From: a virus
IMG/VR virus record: IMGVR_UViG_3300034093_001630
Span: 1 to 25,230 of that record
Length of the DNA: 25,230 nucleotides
Reading direction: 5' to 3' (one strand)
Part shown: positions 1 to 6,222 of the stretch, one piece after another
How positions within the stretch are numbered: position 1 is the first letter of the stretch
Layout of the letters: every line of letters starts with the position of its first letter
Translations under genes and position numbers: made by a program
The notes under the pieces: model-generated
The model's input: the letters and a program-made list of their open reading frames with translations, nothing else
Databases searched by the model: none
Told to the model about the DNA's origin: nothing

Positions 1-6
1 AAAACA

Positions 7-15
7 TGATATAAT
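7..15 (+). promoter_or_regulatory. Extended -10 promoter (TGA-TATAAT) of the first gene
   Basis: TGA precedes TATAAT at 10-15 and six bases separate it from the ATG at 22. The -35 position would fall outside the window. The spacing predicts a leaderless transcript. Confidence 0.6.
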
Positions 16-21
16 TAATAT

Positions 22-147
22 ATGGAAAAACATAAGTGCTTTTTTTGCGATAAAGAGGCAACTCATTACGATGTCGTTGTAGATCACGCCGACTTTATAG
101 TTGCCGATGTTTGTTTCCATCACCTATCTATGAGTCTTTCATCATAA
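22..147 (+). CDS. Small zinc-knuckle protein, 41 aa
   Basis: The reading frame begins MEKHKCFFCDKEATHYDVVV and has a CxxC pair at residues 6-9 and a Cys followed by two His near residues 31-34. This pattern can bind one zinc ion. The ATG lies exactly 6 nt after a TATAAT hexamer, so the mRNA probably starts at the A of the ATG with no ribosome-binding site. Its TAA stop is followed directly by the ATG of the next gene. Function is unknown; a DNA- or protein-binding zinc knuckle is the natural guess. Confidence 0.7.
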   Translation: MEKHKCFFCDKEATHYDVVVDHADFIVADVCFHHLSMSLSS

Positions 148-378
148 ATGAGTAAAAGAATACTTAAGGATGGATCAGAAGTTGATTCATTTGATAAGCC
201 AGTTGATTTAATTATTCACACCAAAGCCCCTGAAAAATGGAAACTAACTGATTTAGAAACAGGCGAAGAGTATCTTGGATCTGAAATAATTACTGACTTT
301 GCAGAAATATTAAGAGAAAAAGTAAACACAAACAAAATAGGCACTTGGGTAAAAACCAAGGGCAAGCAAGTTGACTAA
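148..378 (+). CDS. Conserved-looking phage protein of unknown function, 76 aa
   Basis: A soluble, charged 76-residue protein with a central KAPEKWKLTDLETGEEYLG stretch. I recognise this only as the style of small hypothetical proteins common in actinobacterial phages. The ATG follows the TAA of the upstream gene with no spacer, so it is probably translated by coupling. Its last codons (GTT GAC TAA) contain the -35 box TTGACT of the next gene's promoter. No domain can be assigned. Confidence 0.75.
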   Translation: MSKRILKDGSEVDSFDKPVDLIIHTKAPEKWKLTDLETGEEYLGSEIITDFAEILREKVNTNKIGTWVKTKGKQVD

Positions 379-399
379 ACACCTACTTTAAGGTATACT
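371..399 (+). promoter_or_regulatory. TTGACT-17-TATACT promoter, leaderless gene at 406
   Basis: TTGACT at 371-376, a 17-bp spacer, TATACT at 394-399, then 6 nt to the ATG at 406. The -35 box overlaps the stop codon of the upstream gene. Confidence 0.75.
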
Positions 400-405
400 G
401 AATAT

Positions 406-690
406 ATGGAACAATGGATTAACAACTATGCCTCATACATACTTGTATTGAGTGGTGCTGCTGCCATGTTTACCATTGGTCGTAAAAAACGATGGGGATG
501 GCTCTGGTTTATATTTAATGAGTTTATGTGGACAGCCTATGCTCTAATTACAAAGCAGTATGGCTTTATCCTTGGTGCTATCCTATATGGTGTAGTTGGA
601 GTTAAGTCATACATTAGATGGAAAGACTTATCATTAGACAAACACTCTTGGAGCAAGTTCCTTCGTTTAGTCTGGTCACGCAATGATTAA
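406..690 (+). CDS. Small membrane protein, possibly a PnuC-like half transporter
   Basis: A 94-residue protein with three likely membrane segments at about residues 8-25, 30-47 and 52-68, followed by a basic tail. Aromatic residues are frequent (WGWLWF, NEFMW) and the third segment ends YGVVGVKSYIRW. The length and the Trp-rich pattern recall a three-helix half of a PnuC/SemiSWEET-type transporter. PnuC imports nicotinamide riboside, which would fit the NMNAT-like gene at 16544-17305, but this is inference from pattern only. Translation is predicted to be leaderless. The gene heads a chain of overlapping genes to 1237. Confidence 0.7.
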   Translation: MEQWINNYASYILVLSGAAAMFTIGRKKRWGWLWFIFNEFMWTAYALITKQYGFILGAILYGVVGVKSYIRWKDLSLDKHSWSKFLRLVWSRND

Positions 691-889
691 CATGGAGATA
701 CCTGATCCATTTCAAACCTTTGTAGCCAAGAAGTATGCCAACGCTAAAGGTTATGTGCATGACTTTTTTACTGGGGAGTGGTCTTATAGGTGTATTGCTT
801 GTAAGGATGATCTTTATGCTCCCTCCCGCAAAATTATGACAAAGATTAGATTGTTTCATACCCGCAATGAATGCCTTGGAGGATACTGA
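683..889 (+). CDS. Small C2HC zinc-finger-like protein
   Basis: A protein of 68 residues, or 65 if the ATG at 692 is used. It has a CIAC pair in the middle and an HTRNEC pair near the C-terminus, so C-x2-C and H-x4-C could bind zinc. It overlaps the upstream stop by 8 nt, or starts 1 nt after it if 692 is the start. Neither start has a good ribosome-binding site, so coupling to the upstream gene is likely. Function is unknown. Confidence 0.65.
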   Translation: MINMEIPDPFQTFVAKKYANAKGYVHDFFTGEWSYRCIACKDDLYAPSRKIMTKIRLFHTRNECLGGY

Positions 890-1035
890 TGAGAATTAAG
901 GTTAACCGTGGTACACAGACTGCTGGCTACTCTATTGGGTTTTATCTATACAATTGGGGATATCCTGTTGCCAATGAGTGGGAGTTGGGTGTATACTTTT
1001 TAAAGTGGTATATAGGAGTGGAGTTGTTTAGATGA
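889..1035 (+). CDS. Unknown protein rich in aromatic residues, 48 aa
   Basis: Starts at the ATG that overlaps the previous stop (TGATG) and ends at TGA 1033-1035, again overlapping the next ATG. The product, beginning MRIKVNRGTQ, is rich in Tyr, Trp and Gly and has no recognisable domain. Overlaps on both sides are the main support that it is a gene. Confidence 0.6.
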   Translation: MRIKVNRGTQTAGYSIGFYLYNWGYPVANEWELGVYFLKWYIGVELFR

Positions 1036-1127
1036 ACGAAGCAGAGTTTGACTTAGAGTTTACTGTTGAAGAAATGATTAATCTTTATGGTATTAATAGC
1101 CTTGAAGATTTAGATAGGATTGACTAA
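1032..1127 (+). CDS. Acidic mini-protein, 31 aa
   Basis: Begins MNEAEFDLEFTVEEM and is strongly acidic. It overlaps the genes on both sides by 4 nt and 1 nt (ATGA and TAATG). It is too short for domain assignment and is supported by position in the overlapping series. Confidence 0.5.
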   Translation: MNEAEFDLEFTVEEMINLYGINSLEDLDRID

Positions 1128-1237
1128 TGGATACTGAAGAAGAGTTTAATTTAGAAGACATTACGAACGCCATAGTTAATCAGGCTAAGGCTGATGTTAA
1201 ATCTAAGTTTGGTAATAAGAAACGGCATAGACAGTAG
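1127..1237 (+). CDS. Small charged protein, 36 aa
   Basis: Starts in a TAATG overlap with the previous gene. An acidic N-terminus (MDTEEEFNLED) is followed by a basic C-terminus (KKRHRQ). This is the last gene of the chain that begins at 406; the promoter of the next gene follows directly. Function is unknown. Confidence 0.5.
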   Translation: MDTEEEFNLEDITNAIVNQAKADVKSKFGNKKRHRQ

Positions 1238-1239
1238 AC

Positions 1240-1268
1240 TTGACTTATCCCCTCGCAAAGTGTATACT
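1240..1268 (+). promoter_or_regulatory. TTGACT-17-TATACT promoter of the Excalibur gene
   Basis: TTGACT at 1240-1245, 17-bp spacer, TATACT at 1263-1268. A second hexamer, TATAAT at 1269-1274, follows directly. Unlike most genes here, this one has a leader of about 23 nt and an AAAGGA ribosome-binding site. Confidence 0.7.
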
Positions 1269-1297
1269 TATAATATAACTACTACAAAAGGATAAAA

Positions 1298-1549
1298 ATG
1301 AAAAAGACAATCGCATCAATCGCTATTATTGGACTATCAGTTGCCCTTGCTACCCCATCTAATGCATCAGAAATCTTTGCTGATTGCAAAGCAGTAAACA
1401 AGGTTTATAAGTATGGAGTAGGACTTGAAGGTGCTCAGAACATGGTTAAGGGTAAGCCAAGAGCCTCAAAGCATGATGTAAACAAGGCAATCTATGAGGC
1501 TAACAAGAAGAAGGATCGTGACAAAGACGGAATTGCTTGCGAGAAGTAA
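1298..1549 (+). CDS. Secreted Excalibur calcium-binding domain protein
   Basis: An 83-residue protein. Residues 1-24 (MKK, a hydrophobic run, then SNAS) form a signal peptide. The mature part contains FADCKAVNKVY and ends in DRDKDGIACEK, the DxDxDGxxCE signature of the Excalibur domain. The two cysteines probably form a disulfide and the acidic loop binds calcium. Excalibur domains occur on secreted proteins of Gram-positive bacteria, so this product is probably exported and may act at the host envelope; that role is inference. Its stop overlaps the next start (TAATG). Confidence 0.88.
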   Translation: MKKTIASIAIIGLSVALATPSNASEIFADCKAVNKVYKYGVGLEGAQNMVKGKPRASKHDVNKAIYEANKKKDRDKDGIACEK

Positions 1550-1707
1550 TGCAAACCTGGACCGTAGATGTAGTGCATAAGCCTACTGGACAAACTTCTC
1601 AGGTTATTTGGACAACTCAGGCTTACTCAGACCTTGATGAAAAACAGGTTTTTGATATAGCCATGCAGGAACTATCTATTAAAGTTAGTATGAATGATGT
1701 AGTATGA
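1549..1707 (+). CDS. Unknown protein, 52 aa
   Basis: Begins MQTWTVDVVHKPTGQTSQVI in a TAATG overlap and ends in an ATGA overlap with the next gene. It looks like a small alpha/beta protein with an amphipathic helix near residues 28-45. No family is recognised. Confidence 0.6.
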   Translation: MQTWTVDVVHKPTGQTSQVIWTTQAYSDLDEKQVFDIAMQELSIKVSMNDVV

Positions 1708-1805
1708 TCTGTAAAACCTGCGGTAGGGACAAAGAAAACATTAACTACTGGGATACTCATCAAACTATGAGTGATTACAAGGTGTGGTGTGCCAAGAGAG
1801 CCTAA
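1704..1805 (+). CDS. Mini zinc-knuckle protein, 33 aa
   Basis: Begins MICKTCGRDKEN, with a CxxC pair at residues 3-6 and a third Cys near residue 29. It overlaps the upstream gene by 4 nt. It could be a single zinc knuckle or part of a heteromer. Function is unknown. Confidence 0.5.
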   Translation: MICKTCGRDKENINYWDTHQTMSDYKVWCAKRA

Positions 1806-1815
1806 GATTACGAAG

Positions 1816-1902
1816 ATGGACTGGAGAGCCTTGGGCTATTGGCCTGTTTACAAAGATGGAAAGAAGGTTTGGGAAAAAGATGATAAAGCATCAAAAGACT
1901 AA
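1816..1902 (+). CDS. Mini-protein, 28 aa
   Basis: Begins MDWRALGYWPVYKDGKKVW. It starts 10 nt after the previous stop and overlaps the next gene by 23 nt. The composition looks protein-like, but the length makes this tentative. Confidence 0.4.
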   Translation: MDWRALGYWPVYKDGKKVWEKDDKASKD

Positions 1903-2086
1903 GATAGTTCCACTGAGATTTATTGGAAATATATGTGGTGGATTTGCTGGTAACCATTTGTTTAAGGCTATGTGTCTTGATGAAGATGGTGACAATGGTT
2001 GGCGCTATAAATACCACGGGAAAATGTGGGTAATTTTAAACAAACCATATAAACTATGGGGCACATACTATATAATGGATATATAA
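1880..2086 (+). CDS. Unknown basic protein, 68 aa
   Basis: I chose ATG 1880 (MIKHQKTKIVPLRFIG) because the frame further upstream runs through two better-supported genes. The product is rich in Gly, aromatic and basic residues. Its 3' end carries the promoter of tRNA-Glu (TATAAT at 2071-2076). No domain is recognised. Confidence 0.5.
   Translation: MIKHQKTKIVPLRFIGNICGGFAGNHLFKAMCLDEDGDNGWRYKYHGKMWVILNKPYKLWGTYYIMDI
2071..2076 (+). promoter_or_regulatory. Candidate -10 element for tRNA-Glu
   Basis: TATAAT inside the end of the upstream gene, 15 nt before the tRNA. Six bases downstream places the transcript start near 2083. Confidence 0.45.
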
Positions 2087-2091
2087 AAATT

Positions 2092-2163
2092 GGCCCCATC
2101 GTCCATGGGTTAGGATACCAGGCTTTCATCTTGGTGAACAGGGTTCAAGTCCCTGTGGGGCTA
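2092..2163 (+). tRNA. tRNA-Glu (UUC)
   Basis: The acceptor stem GGCCCCA pairs with TGGGGCT, the anticodon stem is CCAGG/CTTGG with loop CTTTCAT, and the T arm is canonical (CAGGG TTCAAGT CCCTG). The discriminator is A and CCA is not encoded. The anticodon UUC reads GAA and GAG. Confidence 0.93.
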
Positions 2164-2171
2164 CAAATTTG

Positions 2172-2180
2172 TGGTATCAT
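2172..2180 (+). promoter_or_regulatory. Extended -10 promoter (TGG-TATCAT), leaderless oxygenase
   Basis: TATCAT at 2175-2180 is preceded by TGG and followed by 6 nt and then the ATG at 2187. This spacing argues for 2187 as the start rather than the in-frame ATG at 2169. Confidence 0.6.
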
Positions 2181-2186
2181 ATAGGT

Positions 2187-2870
2187 ATGGAAAAAATATA
2201 CTTAGATGAAGATAAAAAGGTTTGGATCATTGAAAACTTTCTTACACAAGAAGAATTAGACTGGTTTAAAACTCATACAGATGACCTTAACGGATGGTAC
2301 CCAACTATGAGATCGCCATACTCAAATATTTTAAACAAATTTTTAAATATTGTTCCTAAGTACGATGATACTGGCAATATTGTTTTTCCAAACAAAGATT
2401 CAGAAGTTATTGATCTTCCCGTCTTTTCTGATCCCGACGGAATTTGGGACAGGCTTGATTCTGTCTTACCTCCAACATACAAAAGACATGCTACGCTGCA
2501 AACATTTAAGTATATGACGGATGAAGAGATTAAAGAAAATGCAAACGGATCTGCTTTAGCAGAGTATGGTGTTGCTGTAGAAGATATTGACTTCGCAATG
2601 TACTGGCATGAAGATCCTGGAGCAGAAAGCAATATAAATGCCTCATTTAGTCTTTATCTTAATGATGACTTTGATGGCGGTGAATTAGAGTTTGGAAACC
2701 TACCAATTAAGATAAAGCCAAAGTCTGGAATGTTGGCCGTAATTCCTGGTGGAGACAAGTATAAGCATAGAGTAAACAAGGTTCTTGGACCTAACTCAAG
2801 GCACACACTGTATGGAAACTCGTTTATAGACATTGAGTCTGCACCAGAAAGCACTGCAGACGACTGCTAA
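2187..2870 (+). CDS. 2OG-Fe(II) oxygenase, prolyl-4-hydroxylase type
   Basis: A 227-residue protein of the double-stranded beta-helix dioxygenase fold, which uses 2-oxoglutarate, O2 and ferrous iron to hydroxylate a substrate. Iron ligands are H141 and D143 (WHEDP) and H194 (YKHRV); R205 (SRHTLYG) would bind 2-oxoglutarate. Between them lies the family core SLYLNDDFDGGELEFG. The substrate cannot be read from sequence; protein side chains, lipids or nucleobases are all possible. A second member is at 20019-20600, with about the same motifs but little overall identity. The promoter spacing gives the 2187 start. Confidence 0.9.
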   Translation: MEKIYLDEDKKVWIIENFLTQEELDWFKTHTDDLNGWYPTMRSPYSNILNKFLNIVPKYDDTGNIVFPNKDSEVIDLPVFSDPDGIWDRLDSVLPPTYKRHATLQTFKYMTDEEIKENANGSALAEYGVAVEDIDFAMYWHEDPGAESNINASFSLYLNDDFDGGELEFGNLPIKIKPKSGMLAVIPGGDKYKHRVNKVLGPNSRHTLYGNSFIDIESAPESTADDC

Positions 2871-2875
2871 AAGAG

Positions 2876-2884
2876 TGTTATAAT
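2876..2884 (+). promoter_or_regulatory. Extended -10 promoter (TGT-TATAAT) of the first peroxidase gene
   Basis: TATAAT at 2879-2884. The start site should be near 2891, giving a leader of about 23 nt that contains a perfect AGGAGG at 2900-2905, 8 nt before the ATG. Confidence 0.65.
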
Positions 2885-2913
2885 ATCATTATAACCTTTA
2901 GGAGGTATATTAA

Positions 2914-3702
2914 ATGAAATCTATATATGACATTGAGTTGGACTCTGCCGAAGGCACTCCAAACTTTCTTCAACAATTTAAGGGCAAAGCAGTTTTGCTC
3001 ATCAACACAACCGTGGGTTGTGGTAACGCTGGCCAAATGGAGTCCATTGAGTGGATCCAAGAAGATATGGCAGGAGAAGACTTTACTGTTGTAGCAATTC
3101 CTACTAATGACTTCTGTGGCCCAAGTATTACAAAGGGTAAGTGGTCAAAAGGTATTGAATGTGGTCTTGATTCAAAGAACTATGGAAAAGATGTATATGG
3201 TGTTACATTCCCATTCTCAGAAATGATTGTTTCTAATCCAGCAGAAATTCCATTGGAAGCACCATGGCTTGGAAAAGGTCCAGGACTTAACGGAAATGGT
3301 CAACCATTTGGAGAAAGACATGAACTTTATTTAGAAATCTCTCGTCAGATTGAAGCACTTGCTGCAGACAAAATTGAAAAAGGTATTATTGAAAAAACAG
3401 ATTACGAGTCACGCTACTTAAACCAGCACGATGGTGGATTTATGATGAACGCTAACTTTGAAAAGTATCTAATTGACAAAGATGGCTATGTAGTTAAGCA
3501 CTATCCTGCTACAACTCTAAACTGGGATGTAGAGCGTACCCTTAAGGAAGATCTTGCAGCACAAGGAATCTTTGCAAAGATGGGTCCAGATAGATCTGAG
3601 TACATATTCAATGAGGAGAATGCTGTTATTCGTGACCATATTGAAAGACTTATGGCTGGCGAAAGATCACGCATTAACCCTAACCTAGTTCTATCTAACT
3701 AA
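2914..3702 (+). CDS. Divergent glutathione-peroxidase-like thioredoxin-fold protein
   Basis: A 262-residue protein whose N-terminal part follows the glutathione peroxidase pattern: an FKGKAVLLINTTVGCG strand-turn with candidate peroxidatic C36, then AIPTNDFCGP where the family has FPCNQFG, then NANFEKYLIDKDG where it has WNFEKFL. Of the usual Cys-Gln-Trp-Asn tetrad, Gln is replaced by D66 and Trp by A179, while N180 remains. It is about 100 residues longer than the canonical copy downstream, with an insert near residues 105-175 and a helical C-terminus. It may be a thiol oxidoreductase other than a peroxidase. The perfect ribosome-binding site suggests high expression. Confidence 0.82.
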   Translation: MKSIYDIELDSAEGTPNFLQQFKGKAVLLINTTVGCGNAGQMESIEWIQEDMAGEDFTVVAIPTNDFCGPSITKGKWSKGIECGLDSKNYGKDVYGVTFPFSEMIVSNPAEIPLEAPWLGKGPGLNGNGQPFGERHELYLEISRQIEALAADKIEKGIIEKTDYESRYLNQHDGGFMMNANFEKYLIDKDGYVVKHYPATTLNWDVERTLKEDLAAQGIFAKMGPDRSEYIFNEENAVIRDHIERLMAGERSRINPNLVLSN

Positions 3703-3720
3703 CAGAAAGCGAAAGCAATC

Positions 3721-4149
3721 ATGAGTATATATGATTTGTCATTTATTGACAACTCTGGCAATGAAATAAAACTGGAAAGTTTTAAGGGTAAAAACATATT
3801 AATAGTTAATACTGCAAGCCATTGTGGTTATACAAAACAATATGAGGACTTACAAAAAATACAAAGCGATTCAGTAGTTGTTATTGGTTTCCCATGTAAT
3901 CAGTTTGGTAACCAAGAGCCAGGAACAACAGAAGAAATTAAAACATTCTGTACAAATGTATACGGAATAACATTTCCTATTTCTCAAAAGGTAGAGGTCA
4001 ATGGTCCTAACGCACATCCAATCTATAACTATTTAAAGGGAAATTCTGGTGTTACAAACATTGGCTGGAACTTTGAAAAATTCTTAATATCTTCTGATGG
4101 GTCAATTACTCATTATCCTAGTTCTCATCAAGTATCAGATATTGTTTGA
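3721..4149 (+). CDS. Glutathione/thioredoxin-dependent peroxidase (GPx family)
   Basis: A 142-residue GPx/BtuE-type protein with the full catalytic set: C35 in NTASHCGYTKQ, Q61 in FPCNQFGNQEPG, and W116-N117 in WNFEKF. These enzymes reduce hydrogen peroxide and organic peroxides using thioredoxin or glutathione. The length is a little short of the usual 160 residues, trimmed at the C-terminus. It lies 18 nt after the divergent homologue, so the pair probably arose by duplication and is co-transcribed. The ribosome-binding site is weak. Its stop codon lies inside the -35 box of the next promoter. Confidence 0.92.
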   Translation: MSIYDLSFIDNSGNEIKLESFKGKNILIVNTASHCGYTKQYEDLQKIQSDSVVVIGFPCNQFGNQEPGTTEEIKTFCTNVYGITFPISQKVEVNGPNAHPIYNYLKGNSGVTNIGWNFEKFLISSDGSITHYPSSHQVSDIV

Positions 4150-4174
4150 CAACTAGTTCATCTTAAGGTATACT
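4146..4174 (+). promoter_or_regulatory. TTGACA-17-TATACT promoter, leaderless gene at 4181
   Basis: TTGACA at 4146-4151, 17-bp spacer, TATACT at 4169-4174, 6 nt to the ATG. The -35 box includes the TGA stop of the peroxidase gene. Confidence 0.8.
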
Positions 4175-4180
4175 TGAGTT

Positions 4181-4354
4181 ATGAGTATAGATGAAATGAC
4201 ACTAAGAGAAGAAATAGCAAAGGCTATAGAGTTAATCCCTATTGAGACTGCGGTAACAAATGCTTTAGGTATGCGTATTGCAGCAGCAAAGGTTGCAAGA
4301 GGAGATGGCAATTACATGAGTAGTTTATTTGAAAGACAGGTGGATTTTGAATGA
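4181..4354 (+). CDS. Small helical protein, 57 aa
   Basis: Begins MSIDEMTLREEIAKAIELIP and is predicted mostly helical. The start is fixed by the perfect upstream promoter and 6-nt spacing. It ends in an ATGA overlap with a small membrane protein. Function is unknown. Confidence 0.7.
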   Translation: MSIDEMTLREEIAKAIELIPIETAVTNALGMRIAAAKVARGDGNYMSSLFERQVDFE

Positions 4355-4440
4355 TTAGTTTATTCTTTTTGGTACCAGCATTTATTGCAGGGTACGTAGC
4401 ATGTTACTTTATTATGACATACAAGGTTAATCAAGATTAA
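4351..4440 (+). CDS. Single-span membrane mini-protein, 29 aa
   Basis: Begins MISLFFLVPAFIAGYVACYF: one hydrophobic segment followed by a short polar tail. It overlaps the upstream gene by 4 nt, and its TAA overlaps the proposed ATT start of the next gene. Confidence 0.55.
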   Translation: MISLFFLVPAFIAGYVACYFIMTYKVNQD

Positions 4441-4885
4441 GCCTACAGCACACATCTACGATGTCGATGGAACATTGGCCAATGTAGATCCTTACCTTCA
4501 CTATGTTCGTGGCTCTAATAGGGACTACGATGCCTTTCATGGTGCTTCTATAGATGCCCTGCCAAATGTAGAGGTAGTTGAAATGCTTAATAATTCTGTT
4601 AGTGACGGGCACTCTATATTAGTTGTAACATCTCGCAAAGAAAAGTATCGTGGTCTAACTTCTATGTGGCTTGCTAAAAATAATATTAGATCTCACGGCT
4701 TGTTTATGAGGGCAGATGACGACAACAGACCAGACTATGAGGCAAAGAAAGATATACTTGATAAGATTACACAACTCTGGGATGTTACACATGCAGTAGA
4801 TGATAATCCCAACGTGATAAGATTGTGGGAAGATAATAAGATTCCTACAACAAAGATAGGAACTTGGGATGGGAATAAGAATTGA
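4436..4885 (+). CDS. HAD phosphatase, polynucleotide 3'-phosphatase-like, AUU start
   Basis: A 149-residue protein. HAD motif I is HIYDVDGTLANV at about residues 7-18, motif II is VVTSR, a Lys sits in YEAKKDIL and motif IV is AVDDNPNV. The order, including the WLAKNNI and MRADDDNRPDYE segments, matches the phosphatase half of T4 polynucleotide kinase, which removes 3' phosphates from nucleic-acid ends. The first ATG/GTG/TTG codon in frame is the TTG at 4475, which lies after motif I, so the real start must be upstream. The frame is closed by TGA at 4415, and the ATT at 4436 overlaps the upstream stop (ATTAA), 9 nt after AAGG. It may serve RNA or DNA repair. Confidence 0.82.
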   Translation: MKPTAHIYDVDGTLANVDPYLHYVRGSNRDYDAFHGASIDALPNVEVVEMLNNSVSDGHSILVVTSRKEKYRGLTSMWLAKNNIRSHGLFMRADDDNRPDYEAKKDILDKITQLWDVTHAVDDNPNVIRLWEDNKIPTTKIGTWDGNKN

Positions 4886-4910
4886 CTTACACTATAGAGA
4901 ATGGTATGAT
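4882..4910 (+). promoter_or_regulatory. TTGACT-17-TATGAT promoter, leaderless gene at 4917
   Basis: TTGACT at 4882-4887 overlaps the stop of the HAD gene. A 17-bp spacer leads to TATGAT at 4905-4910, followed by 6 nt and the ATG at 4917. Confidence 0.75.
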
Positions 4911-4916
4911 TATAAT

Positions 4917-5054
4917 ATGAATAAGAGAGTTAAAAAGATTTATAAGTGTGCCTCTTGTGAAACAATGATTACGATCATAACAAGAGTACACGAACTTCCA
5001 GAATCAATTATTTGTCCATGTGATAACGTAGCAGAAAATCAGGGGTCAAAATGA
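4917..5054 (+). CDS. Small zinc-ribbon protein, 45 aa
   Basis: Begins MNKRVKKIYKCASCETMITI, with a CxxC pair at residues 11-14 and a CPC pair at 33-35, which together could bind one zinc. An in-frame start exists at 4869, but the promoter with 6-nt spacing places the start at 4917. It overlaps the next gene by 4 nt. Function is unknown. Confidence 0.7.
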   Translation: MNKRVKKIYKCASCETMITIITRVHELPESIICPCDNVAENQGSK

Positions 5055-5212
5055 AACAGTCAAACGAAAAAGTATCTCAGCACAAAATTAAGAGAGCAGA
5101 CAAAAACAAGAAGAGAGTACAAGGCAAACCACATCTTTCTAAGTTTGAACGAAAGCAAAAAAGAATAAGAGAAGAACTACTTCTTGGAGTAATAAACACA
5201 ATATCCAAATAG
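5051..5212 (+). CDS. Highly basic protein, 53 aa
   Basis: Rich in Lys and Arg (HKIKRADKNKKRVQGK), with a helical C-terminus. This composition fits nucleic-acid binding. It is coupled to the upstream gene by an ATGA overlap. No family is recognised. Confidence 0.65.
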   Translation: MKQSNEKVSQHKIKRADKNKKRVQGKPHLSKFERKQKRIREELLLGVINTISK

Positions 5213-5226
5213 GTCTGGAGTTTATC

Positions 5227-5370
5227 ATGGTAAATGAAGATGATTTAAAAAATATATCAAAAGATTTAAAGCGTTATATTATTAAACAGCATATGAAAAG
5301 ATATTACTACTCAACTGTTGCTTTTGGATCTTTTATTATCGGAATGCTTGTAGGCATATTAATCAAGTAG
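5227..5370 (+). CDS. Small C-terminally anchored membrane protein, 47 aa
   Basis: A charged helix of about 25 residues followed by one hydrophobic segment (STVAFGSFIIGMLVGILI) at the C-terminus. A TCTGGAG ribosome-binding site precedes the ATG. The tRNA-Met gene follows 6 nt later and may be co-transcribed. Confidence 0.65.
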   Translation: MVNEDDLKNISKDLKRYIIKQHMKRYYYSTVAFGSFIIGMLVGILIK

Positions 5371-5376
5371 GGTCTA

Positions 5377-5451
5377 GCACCAGTAGCCAAGTTGGTTAAG
5401 GCACCGAACTCATAATTCGGCTATTCGTAGGTTCAAGTCCTACCTGGTGTA
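5377..5451 (+). tRNA. tRNA with CAU anticodon (Met, possibly Ile2)
   Basis: The acceptor GCACCAG pairs with CTGGTGT with a G-U first pair. The anticodon stem CCGAA/TTCGG carries the loop CTCATAA, and the T arm GTAGG TTCAAGT CCTAC is canonical. The anticodon CAU means elongator Met, or Ile2 if the first base is modified to lysidine. CCA is not encoded. Confidence 0.9.
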
Positions 5452-5485
5452 CAAAGTTTTATTTTATAAAATTAAAGGAGTTTAC

Positions 5486-6136
5486 ATGAAAGAGTTTCAA
5501 AAAATAATTTGGCAAACACATCAATGGGAATATGATGAACTGCCAGAACTTTACAAGAAAACAAGTGATACCTGGAAAGTAATGAACCCAAATTGGGAAT
5601 ATAGATATATACCCAATAGCCAAATTAGAAATGAAATAGAAAAAATATCAACAAACTATAAGTTGTTGGAATGCTTTGATAGACAGCCAAACATGCTTAG
5701 CAAGGCAGATGTCTATAGAGAAGTAATGGTATATGAATATGGTGGTTTGTGGGCAGATATGGACTCTGTGTGCCTGTTTCCTGTAGATAAAATTATTGAA
5801 ACTAATACTGATAAAGAAATGATTTGTATTCCGCCAGTTTATAAGTTTGGAATGAATCCAGAAACAAACTACCAGCCAGAGTCAACGGAAGACTCGCTTA
5901 ACAGGCTTTTGTCAGGAACTGAATCTGGATACTGGATATCCAATGCAGCATTTTTAGGGAAAAAGCATAATAAGATCTCAGAAGAAATAGTCAAGGCAAT
6001 GAGCGGAGAGTGGAACTTTAGAGAAAGCAGTTTTATGGGCACTAGAGCAGAACTTTATGAAAAATATCACAAAGACATGTCTTTAGATCTTCTTTGTGCT
6101 TTTCATGATGGAAGACTTAATTTAAGAAGCCTATAA
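5486..6136 (+). CDS. GT32-type glycosyltransferase (DXD)
   Basis: A 216-residue protein starting at ATG 5486, which has AAAGGAG upstream. The N-terminus has the GT32/Och1-like pattern FQKIIWQTHQWE, then NPNWEYRYI and NMLSKADVYREVMVYEYGG, followed by the DXD metal site in LWADMDS. Such enzymes transfer a sugar from a nucleotide sugar using Mn2+. It is the first gene of a modification cluster with the SGNH hydrolase, carbamoyltransferase and second glycosyltransferase to 9687. The acceptor may be a virion protein, a host surface glycan or modified DNA. Confidence 0.85.
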   Translation: MKEFQKIIWQTHQWEYDELPELYKKTSDTWKVMNPNWEYRYIPNSQIRNEIEKISTNYKLLECFDRQPNMLSKADVYREVMVYEYGGLWADMDSVCLFPVDKIIETNTDKEMICIPPVYKFGMNPETNYQPESTEDSLNRLLSGTESGYWISNAAFLGKKHNKISEEIVKAMSGEWNFRESSFMGTRAELYEKYHKDMSLDLLCAFHDGRLNLRSL

Positions 6137-6146
6137 ACATTTTTAT

Positions 6147-6220
6147 ACATCTGTAACTCAGTTGGTTAGAGTACCTGCCTTATATGCAGAGAGCCGTAGG
6201 TTCAAGTCCTACCAGATGTA
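6147..6220 (+). tRNA. tRNA-Ile (UAU)
   Basis: The acceptor ACATCTG pairs with CAGATGT. The anticodon loop CTTATAT sits on a CCTGC/GCAGA stem whose outer pair is mismatched, and the T arm GTAGG TTCAAGT CCTAC is canonical. The UAU anticodon reads AUA directly, a codon that is frequent in this AT-rich window. Most bacteria read AUA with a modified CAU tRNA, so this is an unusual addition. Confidence 0.88.
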
Positions 6221-6222
6221 CC

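Noticed and set aside
2169-2186. ATG 2169 as the start of the first oxygenase.
   Set aside because: It would put the -10 element TATCAT inside the coding region; the 2187 start fits the 6-nt rule seen at other genes.
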